Of a DNA stretch of 64,000 nt, positions 27,557-35,763 are shown in pieces (within the stretch, counting starts at the first letter, position 1; each line of letters opens with the position of its first letter). The stretch spans positions 3,791,952-3,855,951 of the forward strand of contig NZ_AP022581.1 of the NCBI RefSeq assembly GCF_010731535.1, in the 5' to 3' direction. Source of the DNA: Mycobacterium lacus. Lineage in GTDB: Bacteria > Actinomycetota > Actinomycetes > Mycobacteriales > Mycobacteriaceae. The notes below the pieces were generated by a model. It ran no database searches, was not told the origin of the DNA, and was given only the letters and a program-made list of their open reading frames with translations. Made by a program: the position numbers and the translations under genes.

Positions 27557-27562
27557 CCGACC

Positions 27563-27570
27563 AACATACT
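27563..27570. promoter_or_regulatory. Overlapping opposite -10 elements for grcC1 and menJ
   Basis: Only 15 bp separate the two GTG starts at 27556 (minus) and 27572 (plus). On the minus strand TATGTT (27568-27563) fits TAnnnT and ends 6 nt before the grcC1 GTG. On the plus strand CATACT (27565-27570) ends 7 nt before an in-frame menJ GTG at 27578. Both transcripts would be leaderless, with their promoters interlocked. Inferred from spacing rules. Confidence 0.5.
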
Positions 27571-27571
27571 G

Positions 27572-28810
27572 GTGAACGTGGAGACCACAGCCGCCGGAGC
27601 AGCCGACGTGGTAGTCGTGGGCGCCGGACCTGCGGGTTCGGCGGCTGCCGCCTGGGCGGCCCGCGCGGGCCACGACGTCCTGGTCATCGACTCGGCGAGC
27701 TTCCCCCGGGACAAGGCCTGTGGCGACGGGTTGACACCACGAGCGGTCGCCGAGCTGGAACGGCTGGGGCTGGGCGGCTGGCTGAGTGGCCGCATCCGGC
27801 ATCGCGGACTGCGAATGAGCGGATTCGGCGGCGCGCTGCAGGTGGACTGGCCCGGCCCGGCATTCCCGGCCTACGGCAGCGCGGTGGCGCGCCTCGAGTT
27901 GGACGACCGGATCCGCAAGGTCGCCGAGGATTCCGGTGCCCGCATGCTGCTCGGGACCAAAGCCGTTGCCGTTCACCATGACTCATGCAGACGGGTGGTA
28001 TCGCTGACGTTGGCCGACGGCACCGAGGTGGGCTGCCGCCAGTTGATCGTCGCCGACGGGGCCCGCTCTTCGCTGGGCCGCAAGCTGGGCCGGCGATGGC
28101 ACCAGGAGACGGTGTACGGCGTCGCGGCCCGCGGCTATCTGACCACCGAACGCAGCGACGACCCGTGGCTGACGTCACACCTGGAACTGCGCTCCCCCGA
28201 CGGCGCCCTGCTGCCCGGTTACGGCTGGATTTTCCCGCTGGGCAACGGCGAGGTGAACATCGGAGTGGGGGCGCTGTCCACGTCGAAACGGCCGGCGGAC
28301 CTGGCGCTGCGACCGCTGATCTCGTATTACACCGACCTGCGCCGCGACGAGTGGGGCTTTTCCGGCCCACCGCGGGCGGTGTCGTCGGCGTTGCTGCCGA
28401 TGGGGGGCGCGGTGTCGGGAGTGGCCGGGCCCAACTGGATGCTCATCGGCGACGCCGCGGCCTGCGTCAACCCGCTCAACGGCGAAGGCATCGACTACGG
28501 CCTGGAAACGGGGCGGCTGGCCGTCGAGCTGCTGGACTCGCGTGACCTGGCGCGGCTGTGGCCGTCGCTGCTAGCCGACCATTACGGCCGTGGCTTCTCG
28601 ATCGCGCGCAGGCTGGCGTTGTTGCTGACCTTCCAGAGGTTCCTGCCGGCAACCGGACCCCTCGCGATGCGTTCCGCCGCACTGATGCGCATCGCCGTGC
28701 GGGTGATGGCCAACCTGGTCACCGACGACGACGCCGACTGGGTGGCGCGGCTGTGGCGCGGCGGCGGGTGGGCGTCCCGGATGATCGATCGCCGACCGCC
28801 GTTCAGGTGA
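27572..28810 (+). CDS. menJ: Menaquinone reductase MenJ (saturates the beta isoprene unit)
   Basis: A 412-aa flavoprotein of the geranylgeranyl-reductase family, Rv0561c-like. The FAD Rossmann motif is VVVVGAGPAGSAAAAWAA. Next come the DKACGDGLTPRAV motif of this family and the second FAD motif WMLIGDAAACVNPLNGEGID. MenJ reduces one double bond of the menaquinone tail (MK-9 to MK-9(II-H2)). GTG at 27572 is given; GTG at 27578 is the likely start if the mRNA is leaderless. The stop is followed within 6 bp by a hairpin repeat interrupted by an insertion sequence. Confidence 0.92.
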   Translation: MNVETTAAGAADVVVVGAGPAGSAAAAWAARAGHDVLVIDSASFPRDKACGDGLTPRAVAELERLGLGGWLSGRIRHRGLRMSGFGGALQVDWPGPAFPAYGSAVARLELDDRIRKVAEDSGARMLLGTKAVAVHHDSCRRVVSLTLADGTEVGCRQLIVADGARSSLGRKLGRRWHQETVYGVAARGYLTTERSDDPWLTSHLELRSPDGALLPGYGWIFPLGNGEVNIGVGALSTSKRPADLALRPLISYYTDLRRDEWGFSGPPRAVSSALLPMGGAVSGVAGPNWMLIGDAAACVNPLNGEGIDYGLETGRLAVELLDSRDLARLWPSLLADHYGRGFSIARRLALLLTFQRFLPATGPLAMRSAALMRIAVRVMANLVTDDDADWVARLWRGGGWASRMIDRRPPFR

Positions 28811-28815
28811 GGCCG

Positions 28816-28854
28816 GCGAGCAGACACAAAAGCCCCCATTTCGCACCGAAATTG
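28816..28854. repeat. Left part of palindromic repeat (copy 1), split by the IS
   Basis: The left arm GCGAGCAGACACAAAAGCCC continues to the loop and to the 8 bases CGAAATTG. The rest of the right arm lies beyond the IS at 30494-30514. Joining the two across one target copy restores a hairpin with arms of about 27 bp and a CAC loop, just after the menJ stop. It is closely similar to the intact copy at 39623-39680. Probably once a terminator. Confidence 0.8.
28847..28854. repeat. 8-bp target-site duplication, left copy
   Basis: CGAAATTG lies directly before the left end of the IS and is repeated at 30486-30493 directly after the right end. Eight bases is the usual duplication length for ISL3-family elements. 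Confidence 0.8.
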
Positions 28855-28945
28855 GGTGCTCCTGACCTATCCGTGGGTTGATGGGTTGGAAGTTTCTTCT
28901 TGCTTCCTTCCGCGATAGTTGCTCGTTGGCGCTGCCTGCGTGGGA

Positions 28946-28997
28946 GGTGTCCATGTGGAGCCCCCCGAGCGCAGCGAGGCGGAACGACATGGACACC
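28946..28997. terminator. Hairpin inside the IS, downstream of the transposase gene
   Basis: Perfect 11-bp arms GGTGTCCATGT (28946-28956) and ACATGGACACC (28987-28997) enclose a 30-nt loop. It lies in the noncoding left end of the IS, just past the transposase stop, and may end its transcript. No U-tract follows. Role inferred. Confidence 0.35.
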
Positions 28998-29064
28998 GAC
29001 GCGCGGGTGGCGCAGAATCGGCGACGCTGCGGAAGGGGCCCGCCAGGGGTGCCCTGGTGGGGTG

Positions 29065-30374
29065 TTAGCCGCGGCCGGGCAGTGTGGGGCGGTGGCCGCC
29101 GAGGGCGAGCATGGCCAGCGCGATCAGTGCGGCGGGGTTGTGAAACCCGAACGCGACGCGGGTCAGGACCCGGATTTTGGTGTTGGTGGATTCGATCAGT
29201 CCCTGGGACAGGCCGTGGTCGAGGGCGGCGTCGATGGCCTGGCGGTGGCGCACGATGCGGCCGGCCAGCTCGACGAATACCGGGATGCGGCAGCGCCGCG
29301 CCCAGGAGATCCACCGGTCCAGGGCCTGTTTGCCTTCCTCGCCCTTGACCGAAAACACGTGCCGTAGGCCCTCTTTGAGCAGATAGGCACGGTATAGCCG
29401 GGGATCGGTCTTGGCGATCCAGGCCAGTTTGGCGGTTTGACGTTCGCTGAGGTCTTCGGGGTTTTTCCACAGCGCATAGCGGGCACCCTTGAGCCGCCGT
29501 GCCCGCTCATGACCCGGCCGCGGCGCGGTGTTCTTGGCGGGCCGGCCACGGCCCCATTTGGCCTCGGTACGCGCCAGCGTCCGCGCGTCATTCAGGCCCG
29601 GCGCCGCTCGGCGTCCAGGGCCTCGGTGGCCCAGGCCACCACGTGAAACGGATCGGCGCAACGGATCGCGGCCGGGCAACGCTCGGCGACGACGTCGGCG
29701 ATCCAGTCCGCCGCATCGGCGGACACATGGGTGATCTGCGCGGCCCGGTCGGCACCCAGCGCGTCGAAGAAGCGCCGCAGGGTGGCGGTGTCGCGTCCGG
29801 GCGCGGCCCAGATCAGGTGGCCGCTGTCGTGGTCGACCACCACCGTCAAATACTTGTGGTGGCGTTTGTAGGCAATCTCGTCAATGCCGATACGACGCAG
29901 ATTGGCGAACCGATCGACGGTCTTTTCGGTGTCGGCCCACACCCGGGCCACGACTGCCCCCACGGTGCGCCAGGCGATTCGCATCAGTTCGCACACCGCG
30001 GTTTTCGAGCAGGCCACCGCCAGCCAGGCCACCGTGTCATCAAAGGCAAACGTGTGTCCAGCATGGTGACGCGCCCACGGCACCATCACCACGGTCGGCC
30101 CATGGGCGGGGCAATTCACCCGCGGCGCCTCGGCCTCCAAAAACACCCGGATCGTGCCCAAGTCCAAGCCCCGCCACCGCCGCGGTCCCTCACCCCGGTC
30201 ATACCAGGGCGCCTTGCGTTGACAGCGGCCACAGCGGCCCGACATACCGCTGCGCGAGCGCACCCGCGCCACCACCAACTCCGCGCCATCGCCGTCTTCA
30301 GCGAACTCGATGTCCTCGATTACCGTGCGGCGGTCGACACCAAGCAGCGCACGCCATAGCCTCACATTGCGCAC
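29065..30374 (-). pseudogene. ISL3-family transposase, frameshifted
   Basis: The first reading frame (30374 to 29592, 260 aa) has the N-terminal zinc-finger (CGRCQRKAPW), an HTH region, and the DDE aspartates in RRIGIDEIAY and VSADAADWI. It ends at a TGA right after DAERRRA. The protein continues in the next frame with NDARTLARTEAKWGRGRPA and the C-terminal catalytic glutamate region LIESTNTKIRVLTR, stopping at 29065. Adding one G at the TGA would restore A-W-N-D-A-R, the pattern expected in this family. A 1-nt deletion near 29592 is therefore the likely lesion. Without efficient frameshifting no full transposase can be made. Confidence 0.85.
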
Positions 30375-30485
30375 GTCGTTGCTGGCTCCTTTGGTTTCGG
30401 ACCCTTCACAAGCCAGAAACCTTAAGCCACAACGGCGTGCGCCCCTACTTCGCTGCTATCCACCCACGGAACTGTCAGAAGAGCC

Positions 30486-30514
30486 CGAAATTGGGGGCTT
30501 TTGTGTCTGCTCGC
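30486..30514. repeat. Right target duplication and right arm of palindromic repeat copy 1
   Basis: CGAAATTG (30486-30493) repeats the bases before the IS. It is followed by GGGGCTTTTGTGTCTGCTCGC (30494-30514), which is complementary to the left arm at 28816-28836. Confidence 0.8.
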
Positions 30515-30527
30515 GGTATCAAGCGGG

Positions 30528-30556
30528 TTGACATGTATCAGGATGGTTGATATATA
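30528..30556 (+). promoter_or_regulatory. Consensus SigA-type promoter of the methyltransferase gene
   Basis: A perfect -35 TTGACA (30528-30533) and a -10 TATATA (30551-30556) are separated by exactly 17 bp. The -10 ends 7 nt before the ATG at 30564, so the transcript should start at or next to the start codon. An imperfect inverted repeat, ATGTATCA (30533-30540) with TGATATAT (30548-30555), covers the spacer and is a candidate MarR-type operator. The M. tuberculosis homologue is salicylate-inducible through the MarR-type regulator Rv2887. Confidence 0.75.
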
Positions 30557-30563
30557 TGGCTGC

Positions 30564-31253
30564 ATGACCGAGTCATTGGATTTCGAGTTCGAATCTGCCT
30601 ACCGCGGTGAAGCCGCCCAGTTTGGCGAGGGCGTCCGGCCGCCGTGGAGTATCGGTGAACCCCAGCCCGAACTGGCCGCCCTGATCGAGCAGGGCAAATT
30701 CCATGGCGACGTCCTCGACGTCGGCTGCGGGGAGGCCGCCATCTCGCTCACCCTTGCCGAGCGCGGGCACACCACGGTGGGACTGGACCTGTCGCCCACC
30801 GCGATCGAGCTGGCCCGGCGCGAGGCCGAGAGGCGAGGCCTGACCAACGTCAGCTTCGAGGTGGCCGACATCAGCGATTTCACCAGCTATCCAGCGGGAT
30901 CGGTGGGCCGGTTCGGCACCATCGTCGACAGCACGCTGTTCCACTCGATTCCGGTCGAGGCACGCGAGGGCTACCAGCAATCGATCGTGCGGGCCGCGGC
31001 GCCGGGTGCGTCCTACTTTGCCCTCGTCTTCGATCGGGCCGCCGTGCTCGACGGCCCGATCAACGCGGTTACCAGCGACGAGCTGCGTGAGGTGGTGTCC
31101 AGGTACTGGGTCGTCGACGAGATCAAACCGGCCCGCCTGTACGCGAACCTGCCGGCCGACTTGGGCGGCATCCCCTTCTTCACCGGCGTCCGCGACGAGG
31201 CCAACGGGCTCAAGTCGGTCGGCGGCTGGCTGCTATCGGCGCACCTGGGCTGA
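30564..31253 (+). CDS. SAM-dependent methyltransferase, Rv0560c-like
   Basis: A 229-aa class I methyltransferase. Motif I is VLDVGCGEAAISL, the acidic end of strand 2 is TVGLDLSP, and the post-I aspartate is in VADISDF. The M. tuberculosis homologue is strongly induced by salicylate and methylates quinone-like or heteroaromatic compounds, including some inhibitors. The ATG at 30564 follows a consensus promoter with no leader; an upstream ATG at 30543 lies inside the promoter and is rejected. It was probably downstream of menJ before the IS inserted between them. Confidence 0.87.
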   Translation: MTESLDFEFESAYRGEAAQFGEGVRPPWSIGEPQPELAALIEQGKFHGDVLDVGCGEAAISLTLAERGHTTVGLDLSPTAIELARREAERRGLTNVSFEVADISDFTSYPAGSVGRFGTIVDSTLFHSIPVEAREGYQQSIVRAAAPGASYFALVFDRAAVLDGPINAVTSDELREVVSRYWVVDEIKPARLYANLPADLGGIPFFTGVRDEANGLKSVGGWLLSAHLG

Positions 31254-31280
31254 TAGACGATCGGGTGTAAAGTTCGCCTC

Positions 31281-31619
31281 ATGAAAGGCATGCGGCCGGC
31301 CACAATCGTCGGCATGGTAGCCGCGGCGATCGGCTTTGCCGCGCCGGCGCAGGCCGACGACTACGACTACACATTCAAGAACACCGTCAACGGCTTCGGC
31401 GTTTACGGTCCGCAGGACCAGCTCGCGTGGCTGGCCAAGATCAGCTGTAACAGGATTGGCACCGGCGTGGACGGTGACGCGTACAAGTCGGCCAACTTCA
31501 TCCAGCACAACCTGCCTCGGGGCACGACGCAGGGCCAAGCGTTCCAGTTCTTGGGGGCCGCGATCGACCACTACTGCCCCGACGCGGCGGGCTTCCTGCA
31601 GCGGGCTGGCACCCACTAG
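31281..31619 (+). CDS. Secreted DUF732 protein, Rv0559c-like
   Basis: A 112-aa exported protein. A signal peptide (MKGMRPATIVGMVAAAIGFA, cleavage after AQA) precedes a short all-helical DUF732 domain with two cysteines (KISCNRIG and DHYCPDAA) that could form a disulfide. The length equals that recalled for Rv0559c. Function unknown. It starts 27 bp after the methyltransferase gene and is probably co-transcribed. The stop overlaps the convergent menG stop by four bases. Confidence 0.85.
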   Translation: MKGMRPATIVGMVAAAIGFAAPAQADDYDYTFKNTVNGFGVYGPQDQLAWLAKISCNRIGTGVDGDAYKSANFIQHNLPRGTTQGQAFQFLGAAIDHYCPDAAGFLQRAGTH

Positions 31620-32305
31620 GCCTGTTTGTAGGCGGCATGCAAGGCCACGATGCCGCCTGTCAGGTTGCGCCATCGCACCCCTGCCCAACCGGCCCCCGAA
31701 ATCTGGTGCGCCAGCGTCGCCTGGTCGGGCCACGCCCTGATCGACTCCGCGAGATACACATACGCCTCGGGGTTGCTGGACACCGCTCGCGCTATCCGCG
31801 GCAACGCCCGCATCAGGTACTCCTTGTAGGCGGTGGCGAACAACGCGTTGGCCGGTGTGGAGAATTCACACACCACCAGGCGACCGCCGGGCCGGGTGAC
31901 GCGGGCCATCTCGCGTAGCGCGGTCTGCTGGTCGGCAACGTTGCGCAGCCCGAAACTGACGGTGACCGCGTCGAATACGCCATCGCCAAACGGCAGCCGA
32001 GTGGCGTCAGCCGCGACCTTGGGAACCTTTCGCGCGGCGCCAGCCGCGAGCATTCCGACCGAGAAATCGGCCGCCACACACCATGCTCCGGACTTCGCCA
32101 GCTCGACCGTCGACACCGCGGTGCCCGCCGCCAGATCCAGGACCGTCTGGCCGGGCCCGATCCGCAGCGCCGACCGGGTGGCGCGCCGCCAGTACCGGTC
32201 CCGGCCGAGCGAGAGCACCGTGTTGGTCAGGTCATATCGGCGCGCGACGCCGTCGAACATCGACGCCACATCCCGGGGGTCCTTGTCGAGGGCCGCGCGA
32301 CTCAC
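31616..32305 (-). CDS. menG: Demethylmenaquinone methyltransferase
   Basis: A 229-aa UbiE/MenG enzyme, the final C-methylation step of menaquinone synthesis. Family motifs are present: SMFDGVARRYDLTNTVLSLG, the SAM motif VLDLAAGTAVSTVELA, and SFGLRNVADQQTALREMARV. A longer frame exists upstream, but the GTG at 32305 begins the conserved SRAALDKDPRDVA. In M. tuberculosis the gene is named ubiE/menH (Rv0558). A glycosyltransferase gene lies 72 bp upstream in the same orientation. Confidence 0.93.
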   Translation of the reverse strand: MSRAALDKDPRDVASMFDGVARRYDLTNTVLSLGRDRYWRRATRSALRIGPGQTVLDLAAGTAVSTVELAKSGAWCVAADFSVGMLAAGAARKVPKVAADATRLPFGDGVFDAVTVSFGLRNVADQQTALREMARVTRPGGRLVVCEFSTPANALFATAYKEYLMRALPRIARAVSSNPEAYVYLAESIRAWPDQATLAHQISGAGWAGVRWRNLTGGIVALHAAYKQA

Positions 32306-32377
32306 GACGTCGACCCTAGCTCGGCCCGGCGACGCGGCCCGCCTACGGGGGCGAGCGGGCAACCGGGCTGGGCCCGG

Positions 32378-33505
32378 TCAGGCAGCCCGAGCCTGCCGCC
32401 CGCCGCGCACGGCCTCATAGTGAGCGAGCAACTGGTCACAGACCACCGGCCAGCCGCGGCCCAGCACACTGCGCCGCGCCGCCAGCGAATAGCGGTGTCG
32501 TTCGTGGACCAGATGGGCGACCGCGCCGGGCAGCCGTGCCTCGAACTCGTCGACGGGCAGCAGCAGCCCGGTGCGGCCCGGGTCGACCAGATCGCGCGGG
32601 CCGCCGGCGTCGGGGGCGATCACCGGCAGCCCCGACGCCAGCGCTTCCTGTACGACCTGACAGAACGTCTCGTGCTCACCGGTATGCACGAAGACGTCCA
32701 TGCTGGCGTACACCGCGGCGAGCTCGTCGCCGTACAGCGCGCCCGTGAAAACGGCTGTGGGCATTGATGATTGGAGCTTTCCACGGTCGACCCCGTCGCC
32801 GACGACGACGAGCCGCACCGCACCGCTGCCAGCCAGACCCACAAGGCGGTCGACGTGCTTCTCGGGCGCCAACCGGCCGACAAAGCCGACGATCGGCTTG
32901 CCGTCCGGCGACCATCGTCGCCGGAGCGCCTCGTCGCGCGCCGATGGCGCGAACCGGAGCAGATCCACCCCGCGTCCCCACCGGTACACCCGTGGGATGC
33001 GCTGGGCAGCAAGCGATTCCATCGTCGCCGTGGAGGGCGCCAGGGTGCGGTCGGCAAGGCCGTGCAAGTGGCGGAACCACGCCCAGGCCGCCCGAGACGT
33101 CATCGGAATGCCGTAGCTTTCCGCGAAGCCCGGTACGTCGGTTTGATACACCGCCACCGTCGGCACGTCGAGATTGCGAGCAGCCCGCAACCCGCCGTAG
33201 CCGAGCAACGCCGGCGAGGCCAGGTGCACCACGTCGGGATCGAATCCGCGCAATACCCTGACCAATCGGGGCATGGGTACTCCCAGCGGCAGCGTGGTTA
33301 TCTTCGGGAAGAATCGCGACGGCACCCGATGCACCCGAATACCGTCGTGCAGCCGCTCGGCACGGGGTTCGCCCGGCGGAGTATCGGGTGCGATGACGAG
33401 GGCTTCGTGGCCCGTTCGACGCAGATGCTCGAGCACCCGGACCACCGAGTTGCTGACGCCGTTGACATAGGGGAGAAACGACTCGGCGATGATGGCTACG
33501 CGCAC
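32378..33505 (-). CDS. mgtA: GDP-mannose-dependent alpha-mannosyltransferase MgtA
   Basis: A 375-aa GT-B glycosyltransferase of family GT4. The N-terminal motif is AIIAESFLPYVNGVSNSV. The donor domain contains VGFVGRLAPEKHVDRL and the EX7E block EHETFCQVVQEALASGLPVI. Rv0557 (formerly pimB) mannosylates glucuronosyl diacylglycerol in the lipomannan-like pathway. It acts at the cytosolic face of the membrane. It is oriented with menG, DUF3592 and menD, although no biochemical link to quinone is implied. Confidence 0.9.
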   Translation of the reverse strand: MRVAIIAESFLPYVNGVSNSVVRVLEHLRRTGHEALVIAPDTPPGEPRAERLHDGIRVHRVPSRFFPKITTLPLGVPMPRLVRVLRGFDPDVVHLASPALLGYGGLRAARNLDVPTVAVYQTDVPGFAESYGIPMTSRAAWAWFRHLHGLADRTLAPSTATMESLAAQRIPRVYRWGRGVDLLRFAPSARDEALRRRWSPDGKPIVGFVGRLAPEKHVDRLVGLAGSGAVRLVVVGDGVDRGKLQSSMPTAVFTGALYGDELAAVYASMDVFVHTGEHETFCQVVQEALASGLPVIAPDAGGPRDLVDPGRTGLLLPVDEFEARLPGAVAHLVHERHRYSLAARRSVLGRGWPVVCDQLLAHYEAVRGGRQARAA

Positions 33506-33588
33506 GCCACCAAGGTGTCAGCGCAGGCTATCGGAAAGGTTGCCGGGGAGCATACTGGACACGAAATTTGCTGCTCAGGTGAGCTTTG

Positions 33589-34107
33589 TCACCCTGGCTT
33601 GGCGCGCCGGACCAGCCGCTTGTCGAGGATCGCCAGGCCCACCAGCGCGACCGACGCGGCCAGCCAGCCCACCACCGCGATGGACCCCGCCGGGATGATC
33701 GCCAACCCGGCGTTGCGGTGCTGTACCCGGACCAGGTTGGGATCCCTCTTGTTGTATTCGACGTAAATCCGCATACCGGTGGACAATTCGGACGGATACA
33801 GCACACCGAGCTCGGGCCGGTAGGTGACGCGTTCGGGCGTGACGAACTCGATGGTTGAGCGCCGCGGACCGGCGCTGAGCACCTCCGCCTGCGCGACGCC
33901 CATATTGCGTTCGATCGCCAGGTCGTTGCGCCAGGCACCGGCCACCAGCAGCACCGACTGCAGCGTGACCAGACCCGTCAGGATCAGAATGGTGATCCGC
34001 GCCCACCGCAACACGACCCGGGTCCGGGTGTCCGGCAGCTCGTCGCTGCTGCCGTGGATCAGCATGCGCAGCAACGCCTTCAGTGACTGCCCCAGCGGCG
34101 ATATCAC
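33589..34107 (-). CDS. DUF3592 membrane protein, Rv0556-like
   Basis: A 172-aa protein with two transmembrane segments (about residues 36-58 and 137-160). The extracytoplasmic part between them has a DUF3592-like beta fold (GVLYPSELSTGMRIYVEYNK). Function unknown. Its start overlaps the menD stop by four bases (ATGA), so it is translationally coupled to menD, which suggests an envelope or quinone-related role. The length matches that recalled for Rv0556. Confidence 0.82.
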   Translation of the reverse strand: MISPLGQSLKALLRMLIHGSSDELPDTRTRVVLRWARITILILTGLVTLQSVLLVAGAWRNDLAIERNMGVAQAEVLSAGPRRSTIEFVTPERVTYRPELGVLYPSELSTGMRIYVEYNKRDPNLVRVQHRNAGLAIIPAGSIAVVGWLAASVALVGLAILDKRLVRRAKPG

Positions 34108-35738
34108 AGGGCGGCCTTGATGGATGCGTGCAACTGCCGCAACGAGGACCGATCCGCCTTGACCTCCAGCACACGCATGCCGCTACCGGGTTCGTCGAGG
34201 GCCGTTTGCAGCTGTTCGACCTCGATCTGCCGGCTCTCGACGTGGTACGCGCGGCACAACGCACCCACGTCGACGTCGTGCGGGGTTCCGAAGATGCGCG
34301 CCGACACGTCGGAGAACCGCGGGTCACCCTGCTCGAGGAGTTCGAAAATGCCGCCACCGTTGTCGTTGGACACCACGATCGTGAGCTGCCGCGGTGTCGG
34401 TTCGGTGGGGCCGATCAGCAGCCCGGAGCTGTCGTGCACGAACGTCAGATCGCCGATCAGCGCGATGGTGCGCCCCTCGTGGGCCAGCGCGGCCCCGATC
34501 GCGGTGGACACGGTGCCGTCGATACCGGCGACCCCACGGTTGGACCGGACCCGGATGCCGCGGGTGTTGCAACCGACCAGGGCGACGTCGCGCACCGGGT
34601 TCGATGCCCCGAGCACCAGTTGGTCGCCGGGCCGCAACGCGTCCGCGACTGCCGCGGCAACGTGCAGGCCGGTGGTCAGCGGGTGCGCCTTGAGTTGACC
34701 GTGCACCGCTTGGTTCGCGTGCCGGTTCATCTCCGCACAGCGACGCAGCCACGCCGGGCTCGGTGTCCCGGTGGCGACCGCCCGCGTCCCGGTGGCCTGC
34801 GAGTTGCCCGAGACGTCCGGCCAGCGCGGCCCGGTCGTCAGCGCGTACACCGGCACCTTGGGGTCTGCCAGCAGCGCCGATACCGGCCGGTGCAGTGTCG
34901 GGCGGCCGAGCATGATCACCTGCTGGGGCCGCAGCAGCGGCAGCGCCAGCGGGTGCAGCGGGTTGGCGGGTGCCGGCGCGGTCGGCTCGGCGACGGTCGG
35001 CAATGCCGCGAGGTTGGGATGAACACCCGCGCCGTGCCCGGCAATGACGACGGTGTCCGGCGACAGGTCGATGTCCACTGGCTGGTCGAAGGTAACCGGC
35101 GGCGTGTAGGTCCAGGGCAAACCGGCGGGCCGGCCCTGCGGGGTGACGGCACGTAATAATCCGGGGGGGTCGGGATCGGGCACCAGCGGCTCCCGCAGTG
35201 GGATGTCGAAGTGCACCGGACCCGCGTTGGCCGTGCGAGAACCGTTGGCCGCCACCAACACTCGGCAGGTGGCCGATCGCCAGGTCGCGTTGAACTCGGG
35301 CATCCGTTCGGGCGCGTCCTCGGCCAGGCCCAGGCTGATTGTGGCCCGAACTTGGGTGCCGAAATAGCCCAACTGCTCCATGGTTTGATTGGCGCCGGTG
35401 CCGAGCAACTCGTAGGGCCGGTTGGCCGAAAGCACGACCAGCGGCACCCGAGCGTAGTTGGCCTCCACCACCGCCGGGCCGAGGTTGGCTACCGCGGTGC
35501 CCGACGTCATCGCGACACACACCGGCGCCCCGGCCGCGATCGCCAGGCCGATGGCCAGATAGCCGGCGGTGCGTTCGTCGATGCGAACGTGCAACCGGAT
35601 CCGGCCGGACCGGTCGGCGTCGGCCAACGCGAATGCCAGCGGCGCGTTGCGCGAACCGGGGCACAGCACCACGTCGCGGACGCCGCCCCGGATCAGCTCG
35701 TCAACGACGACGCGGGCCTGGGTCGTCGAGGGGTTCAC
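34104..35738 (-). CDS. menD: SEPHCHC synthase MenD
   Basis: A 544-aa ThDP enzyme that joins isochorismate and 2-oxoglutarate, the first committed step of menaquinone synthesis. The N-terminal block VVLCPGSRNAPLAFALAD and RIDERTAGYLAIGLA (with the cofactor-activating Glu) are diagnostic. The PP domain shows IALIGDLTFVHDSSGLL and the asparagine-rich VSNDNGGGIFELL that bind ThDP-Mg. In the M. tuberculosis enzyme, dihydroxynaphthoate is an allosteric inhibitor. It precedes the DUF3592 gene with a 4-bp overlap. Confidence 0.95.
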   Translation of the reverse strand: MNPSTTQARVVVDELIRGGVRDVVLCPGSRNAPLAFALADADRSGRIRLHVRIDERTAGYLAIGLAIAAGAPVCVAMTSGTAVANLGPAVVEANYARVPLVVLSANRPYELLGTGANQTMEQLGYFGTQVRATISLGLAEDAPERMPEFNATWRSATCRVLVAANGSRTANAGPVHFDIPLREPLVPDPDPPGLLRAVTPQGRPAGLPWTYTPPVTFDQPVDIDLSPDTVVIAGHGAGVHPNLAALPTVAEPTAPAPANPLHPLALPLLRPQQVIMLGRPTLHRPVSALLADPKVPVYALTTGPRWPDVSGNSQATGTRAVATGTPSPAWLRRCAEMNRHANQAVHGQLKAHPLTTGLHVAAAVADALRPGDQLVLGASNPVRDVALVGCNTRGIRVRSNRGVAGIDGTVSTAIGAALAHEGRTIALIGDLTFVHDSSGLLIGPTEPTPRQLTIVVSNDNGGGIFELLEQGDPRFSDVSARIFGTPHDVDVGALCRAYHVESRQIEVEQLQTALDEPGSGMRVLEVKADRSSLRQLHASIKAAL

Positions 35739-35763
35739 CAGTACAGGGTGTCACAACTAGCCA

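Larger units (their letters stand above)
28855..30485 (-). mobile_element. ISL3-family insertion sequence, 1631 bp
   Basis: The element is bounded by imperfect terminal inverted repeats: GGTGCTCCTGACC at the left end and GGCTCTTCTGACA read inward from the right end. Similarity extends about 28 bp inward through CCGTGGGT. An 8-bp direct repeat flanks it. It carries one transposase gene of the ISL3 family on the minus strand, broken by a frameshift. The inserted target is a palindromic repeat downstream of menJ. The left 210 bp of the element are noncoding apart from an inverted repeat. Its GC content and codon use are like the host's, so it is probably a mycobacterial IS. Confidence 0.85.

Noticed and set aside
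27017..27571. Upstream extension of the menJ frame over grcC1
   Set aside because: It is antisense to a clear prenyltransferase; conserved MenJ sequence starts after 27572.
29592..30374. Programmed -1 frameshift to make a full transposase
   Set aside because: The family usually uses one frame, no slippery sequence is evident, and a single missing G explains the break better.
34324..35664. 446-codon open frame inside menD
   Set aside because: Arginine-rich shadow frame caused by high GC; menD in the main frame has all catalytic motifs.
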